Positions 59,066 to 64,000 of a stretch of DNA of 64,000 bases are shown piece by piece; position 1 is the stretch's first letter, and each line of letters begins with the position of its first letter. Where the stretch lies: positions 186,001 to 250,000 of the forward strand of contig JAIWZP010000008.1 in NCBI GenBank assembly GCA_025201375.1. Reading direction: 5' to 3'. Below the pieces are notes generated by a model, which saw only the letters and a list, made by a program, of their open reading frames with translations, was not told the origin of the DNA and searched no databases. A program made the position numbers and the translations under genes. The stretch comes from Gongronella butleri. Lineage: Eukaryota; Mucoromycota; Mucoromycetes; Mucorales; Cunninghamellaceae.

Positions 59066-59251
59066 TTGGATCGCCGCCAAAATTATGATAACCATTTGGA
59101 CATTTTTATCTCTACTTTCTTCATAAACAAAATTAATAGCCAGGGTGCGATCAGCCTGACGCCGAGACATGCACCATTATTTTCACGAGCTTCACAAATC
59201 ATAATACAGCACCATACCCTACAAAAAAATGTCGCAAAGTCTATTTTTCTG

Positions 59252-59388
59252 CAGTGCCAGCTGCGAAATTTATCACTTTAATCTCATCTGTACACTGCCC
59301 TACCAAAAAAAAAACTACCCCCCTGGAGCCCTGGTAATTTTTTGCAGTGCCGGCACTCAGATTAATCACTTTAATCTCTTCTGTATGT
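59252..59388. repeat. Short direct duplication, offset about 93 nt
   Basis: GCAGTGCCAGC and GCAGTGCCGGC each lead into TATCACTTTAATCTCATCTG or TAATCACTTTAATCTCTTCT blocks. Confidence 0.7.
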
Positions 59389-59794
59389 ATTGATCAATAA
59401 TGGCTCGAATGACATGAAATTTCGTAGGAACAACAATATACTGTAAAAGTATAAAAACGATTCTAAAATTATGAAGTGGCTACAGTATAGCAAGTGGATT
59501 TTGGAACAGACCAAAAAAGGGGTACCTGACGCGTCATGCGACGCGACGCGTACCTACGCGTATACAATGGCCCGTGGGAGTGAAATGACATTACAGTATG
59601 AACACCATCTCCAATTTTTTCTAAGGCGAGTTCAATGGTGCCTGATTGTATTCTAAATACAATCACCTAGAACTAACTGAATTCCAAAAAATCCCAAAAT
59701 AAACTGCAATTTTTACAAATCCAATCTTAAACACCACAACCGACCATGGGTGAATCGCCTCAAGAACCCCTTGCTTTAGGCCGTTTCTTCGCGA

Positions 59795-61300
59795 CTTTTT
59801 TCAACGTGGCGTTGAAAACCAGAAGCTCGTTGAGCCGCTGTGCAGATAAATCCAAAATGCCGCTATTTTCCCAAGTTTACCGTAGCACTGGACCCCGAAA
59901 TATTTGGTGTGTGCCAATGAAACTGGCACCATTGGAAAGAGACACACTCAGTTGTTGTCATTTCCAGATTGTTTGCACGCCCGATGGACAACCTTTACAC
60001 GCTTGCAAAAGTCGATCAAACATTGGATAAATTTTCAAACTCGATTTTCTCAACATCCGGGAAAACAACCACCGGTGCTTTTTACGTGTCGACTGAAGCT
60101 GCTAAACTGCTGTCAAATGCAACAAGTTTCACCGCGGTCTGATAAAAACTGATGGACAGAAAACATCTTTTCCGAGCAAATTCTGCAATCGCCATTTGCT
60201 CGATAACGACCTTACCTAGTACGGTACGTAAACCTGTGATTTTTCTTGCAGATTTACCAGCAAACGGGGAGCAAAGCATCTAAATAATGGGATGACTTGC
60301 AGCGTGCTAGCTTGGCGGGTTTTGGCTTTTTGCATCGATCATTTCTGTAGGCTGCAGCCCACCCAGCGCACAAAAACATGTAAAATAAAAAAATAAAAAA
60401 ATAAAATAAAAACAAAATTCCATGCAAACCAAAATCGCTAATTTGGAAGGTGTCAAACATGAATTGTGAAAAAATAATTTTACGCAATGTACATAGGCAA
60501 TTTTTAATTTCCGCCAGGTGAATGCACCCTAAACAGGTAGCTTTTACGAATTCAATATTGGTGCACAAAAAGGGACGTCATTATACAGTATATTAAGAAA
60601 ATTGTCCAAAGAGTGTTGCATGAGCGTCGATCGACTGAAAAAATTGCCTACTTTGCGTAAAATTATTTTTCACAATTCATGTTTGACACCTTCCAAATTA
60701 GCGATTTTGGTTTGCATGGAATTTTGTTTTTATTTCATTTTTTATTTTACATGTTTTTGTGCGCTGGGTGGGCTGCAGCCTACAGAAATGATCGATGCAA
60801 AAAGTCAAAACCAAGCTAGCACGTTGCAAGTCATCCCATTAGATGCTTTGCCCTCTGTTTGCTGGTAAATCTGCAAGAAAAATCACAGGTTTACTAGGTC
60901 GTTATCGAGCAAATGGTGATTGCAGAATTTGCTCGGAAAAGATGTTTTCTCCATCAGTTTTTATCAGACCGCGATGAAACTTGTTGCATTTGACAGCATT
61001 TTAGCAGCTTCAGTCGACACGTAAAAAGCACCGGTGGTTGTTTTCCCGGATGTTGAGAAAATCGAGTTTGAAAATTTATCCAATGTTTGATCGACTTTGC
61101 AAGCGTGTAAGGTTGTCCATCGGGCGTGCAAACAATCTGGAAATGACAACTGAGTGTGTCTCTTTCCAATGGTGCCAGTTTCATTGGCATACACCAAATA
61201 TTTCGGGGTCCAGTGCTAAATTTGGGAAAATAGCGGCATTTTGGATTCATCTGCACAACGACCAAGCCTGCCTCTGGTTTTTAAGAGTTTGTAGGAAAAG
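59795..61300. repeat. Large imperfect inverted repeat made of two R1 copies
   Basis: The left arm (about 59,795-60,530, plus) and right arm (about 60,600-61,300, minus) are reverse complements over roughly 650-700 nt with modest divergence and a spacer of about 70-100 nt. Paired landmarks: TGAAACTGGCACCATTGGAA with its complement near 61,170; GGTGCTTTTTACGTGTCGAC with its complement near 61,010; and TTTCTGTAGGCTGCAGCCCA with its complement near 60,770. The right arm extends further inward with the R1 CAGTCGATCG block. Confidence 0.9.
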
Positions 61301-63103
61301 ATCGCCCAAAAATAACCTAATAAGTTACAGTAGTTTGGAGAGACTATCCATTCATAGTTCGCGTCCTTGAAGCTAAATTTGTGAAAGTCATGCATAAATT
61401 GCCAACTTTCTAAAATTGTCGACAACAGCATAAGCACTCACCGGTTTTTAACGTTTCTTTATAAATTGACGTGCCAAAATGATCTAATGATTAAAGATTA
61501 ATTTTGAAATCAATTCAATCATCTTTTGCGGCGGTTAGCATTATTGCATTATTTGTGAAAATTCATCAAATCAGAGCATGTCTCGACAACGGCCAGAGTG
61601 ATCCCTAGTTTTTATTTTTTTCGGGGAAGAGAACTAGAAGAGAAGCGTTAAAAATTAGATGATGTTACTGTAAATTTGACAGTGATTGAAGCATAATTTT
61701 ACCGCAAAATGATTTTTTGAAAAATGCGTTACAGCCATAATATCAGCAATGTCAAGTTGCTCGCAGAACCAGCTGGCTGGCATCAGGGTTTTAATTTTTT
61801 TTATGAAAAGAGAAGAGCCAAATCCTACAGTTGGGAAAGTTTCGTGGCGCTGCAATGATTTCTTGGTGGTGATCTGGTGAAATATTTTTTTTCAACTTTT
61901 TGGAAAAAAATTGCTGGTCTGGTCAAAATGCATCTAGAGGGTCCTCCGCTTGAGAGGTTCAAGTCCAGACAGAAAATCCCAATCCGTTTGGCAACCTATC
62001 TACACACCAGCGCTTTGAAAGTCATGCCATTACTGTACAGTAGATACGTTGACCCCGTTTTGCTAATCAAATCTGCAATAAAAATCGGAGGTTGACTTGA
62101 CGGATGGCGAGAAAAAAGTAGTCAAGGTCAAATCTTAGAAACTTGAATTTCTCGATCAGTTTCGGTTGCACGCTAGAGAAACTGATCTCATTTGACAGAG
62201 AATCAGATTCTGCCTCTTTCGTTACTGCAAGCTTGCTGTAGATTACCTTGTTCTTTTCGAGAAAATTGGAGTTGAAATTTTAAATCCGGCATTGCAGGTG
62301 TACAAAAGCTGCGCCTCGGTTTTGCCGGGCTGGAACAAAATGACATGCGATCACGTCTCTTTCGATTAATGCCAGTTTCAGCCTGATCGAGTAACAATTT
62401 AGCGCGCCAGGGTCAAAATTGTGAATTTATGAGTAAACGACTCTTTGCTCGTCAACAGCCTGATTGGTGCTCGGTTTTCATGTCATTTCCGAAAAGGAGG
62501 ACCCAAAATACCTAATACAGTAGGAAAAAGTTTGGTGGGGGAGGAGTCACTCGATGACGTGCTTTGTCGTTTTCGAAAATTGTGAATTTTTGATGGATTT
62601 CCCAAGAGGGTCACGCGACAAATCAGCCTCCAATTTTCAAGTTCTTGGTTCGCCACACCATTCACATCCCGCGTAAACACACGTTGTTTAACAACAAAAA
62701 CGATATAAAAACGAGAGGTGAAACAGCTGCTTTTGACGAAATATGCACTTTGCTGTCTGTATTCGAATCAAGAAGGCTAACTCGACGAGAACTTGCCACA
62801 GCGTCTTGAATCCAAGATTCATCTGAAAGAGCATGATCTGCTGCATATGTTACTGCTGGTGATTTGTAAAAAATTATGAGTTTTGCTAGAATTAATGCGA
62901 AGCAAAAGTATTTTGAATGGGTGATGATTCGGCCAACAGCAGTAGTTTTATCAGCTCATTGCCCTTATAAACTTCATGCACCCGACGCATTTGTAGCTTG
63001 TGGATGCGTTAGCGCGATGTTGTTACGGAAGCCGTGGCATTTCGCCGGAAAAGAAAAGAAAATAGAAATTGCTAATTGCTCGTCGAAACAGCAGATGGGC
63101 CAC

Positions 63104-63104
<1 letters not shown>

Positions 63105-63151
<47 letters not shown>
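63105..63151. repeat. T47 homopolymer
   Basis: Uninterrupted T run in non-coding sequence. Confidence 0.9.
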
Positions 63152-63152
<1 letters not shown>

Positions 63153-63887
63153 GCTCCAATGCGCGAAGCCATTTTTCTTTGGGTGAAAGTGTGCCGTCAT
63201 TTTATAAAGACCAGTTTCCTCGATTTGTTGTTTTGGATTGGACCAAGGCTCATTTGTCACTTTTTGTGCTCGCTCGGAAATACGCGTTCAAAGGGCCCAA
63301 GATATGACACGAACAATTTGTTTGAGGAAATATGGAACAAAAAAAGCAAGGCATTATGATGACGTTGTGCAAGTAATTTGCAATTTGGTCATTTTTGGCA
63401 ACTTTGAATGCACTGTCATAAAAAGTGTCTGCCATTATCGTCTTGTCATCAGTAAAACTTTTGCTGTGCGAGCCGAGTTTGCATTCTGTGCTCTGCATCA
63501 TGCAGTAGTGCCTTGTCAAATCCGGCTCTTTGCTAGAGATGCCTGAATCTCGGATAAAATTGTGTTTTGGACCATGAAATGCACTGCGAATGCCGCTTTG
63601 TTGGAACTGGAGCACAACACTTCCAACACCGTGTATTTCAAAAGAAAAAAAAAACTTTTTTTTTTATAATTTATGGAGGATGAACGAGAGGAATGCAAAA
63701 AATCAATATATAAAACAACAAGTGGGGAATGAGTGGGCGGGGGTATCACTGTGAGTGGCACGGTGCATAAAAGACAACATAGGGCACAATCTTGAAAAGT
63801 AGGTATACAAAAAAGAGGTGTGGGGGGAGAGGGAGAGGCGGGAGGAAAAAGATGGGGAGTGTGATTTTGCATGTTAGATGCATGCAC

Positions 63888-63890
<3 letters not shown>

Positions 63891-63920
<30 letters not shown>
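63891..63920. repeat. (TG)n microsatellite
   Basis: About 15 TG units near the right edge of the window. Confidence 0.9.
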
Positions 63921-63922
<2 letters not shown>

Positions 63923-64000
63923 AGGAGGAATGGAAGAGATGTACAATATATAAAAAGTGCGGAGAGATGTGGGGGATCTACAAAAGGAGTGTTGGCATAT

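Larger units (their letters stand above)
58087..64000. other. AT-rich repeat island at the right end
   Basis: No protein-coding gene is recognised in 5.9 kb. 58,300-62,540 carries R1 and R2 copies, a large inverted repeat and scattered TACAGTA/TACTGTA words. 63,650-64,000 is purine-rich on the plus strand with a TG microsatellite and may be the flank of a gene beyond the window. Confidence 0.6.

Noticed and set aside
62880..63310. 143-codon plus-strand frame with a Phe run
   Set aside because: The Phe run is the T47 homopolymer; flanking sequence shows no family motif.

Overview
The window looks like nuclear DNA of an early-diverging filamentous fungus, most likely Mucoromycota (an inference from gene content). 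Genes are split by many short GT-AG introns of about 55-125 nt that are full of A and T runs. The protein set is fungal: a Mkt1-like protein, an Hym1/Mo25 scaffold, a type II phosphatidylserine decarboxylase, a bifunctional PFK-2/FBPase-2, a Ded1-type helicase, a GYF-domain protein and a TTP-type zinc finger. A C9orf72 homologue, absent from the model yeasts, argues against Dikarya. No rRNA or convincing tRNA gene was found.

Layout. 1.3-3.3 kb: sugar transporter (-). 5.4-8.0 kb: PFK-2/FBPase-2 (+), divergent from the transporter across about 2 kb. 8.2-10.7 kb: C9orf72-like (+). 12.7-17.3 kb: C2/EF-hand phosphatidylserine decarboxylase (-). 17.6-19.1 kb: Mo25 (-). 22.8-26.4 kb: GYF protein (+). 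27.2 kb: small unknown protein (+). 29.9-31.1 kb: tandem CCCH protein (+). 33.5-35.7 kb: Ded1-like helicase (-). 36.0-37.7 kb: probable pseudokinase (-). 46.2 kb: 58-residue zinc-knuckle protein (+). 47.3-50.5 kb: SANT plus WD40 protein (+). 50.6-51.9 kb: PPR-like protein (-). 53.9-54.4 kb: small protein with a distinctive C-terminus (-). 55.0-58.1 kb: Mkt1-like (-).

The gene blocks are separated by AT-rich repeat islands at 10.8-12.6, 19.2-22.7, 31.3-33.4, 37.8-44.4 and 58.3-63.1 kb. These hold diverged copies of at least three repeat families (called R1, R2 and R3 here), a roughly 1.5 kb inverted repeat, a rearranged Helitron remnant and another broken transposase-like gene. Short ACTGTA / GATATCATA-type words are dense in the R1/R2 islands and sit between otherwise matching stretches of R1 copies, as if inserted after the copies formed.

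Functional themes: sugar uptake and glycolytic control (transporter plus PFK-2/FBPase-2), membrane lipid and endolysosomal traffic (PSD2, C9orf72), and post-transcriptional control (GYF, CCCH, Ded1, Mkt1, PPR). All exon models were built by eye from splice sites and reading-frame continuity; for the large genes the spliced length is a multiple of three with phases that match at every junction.
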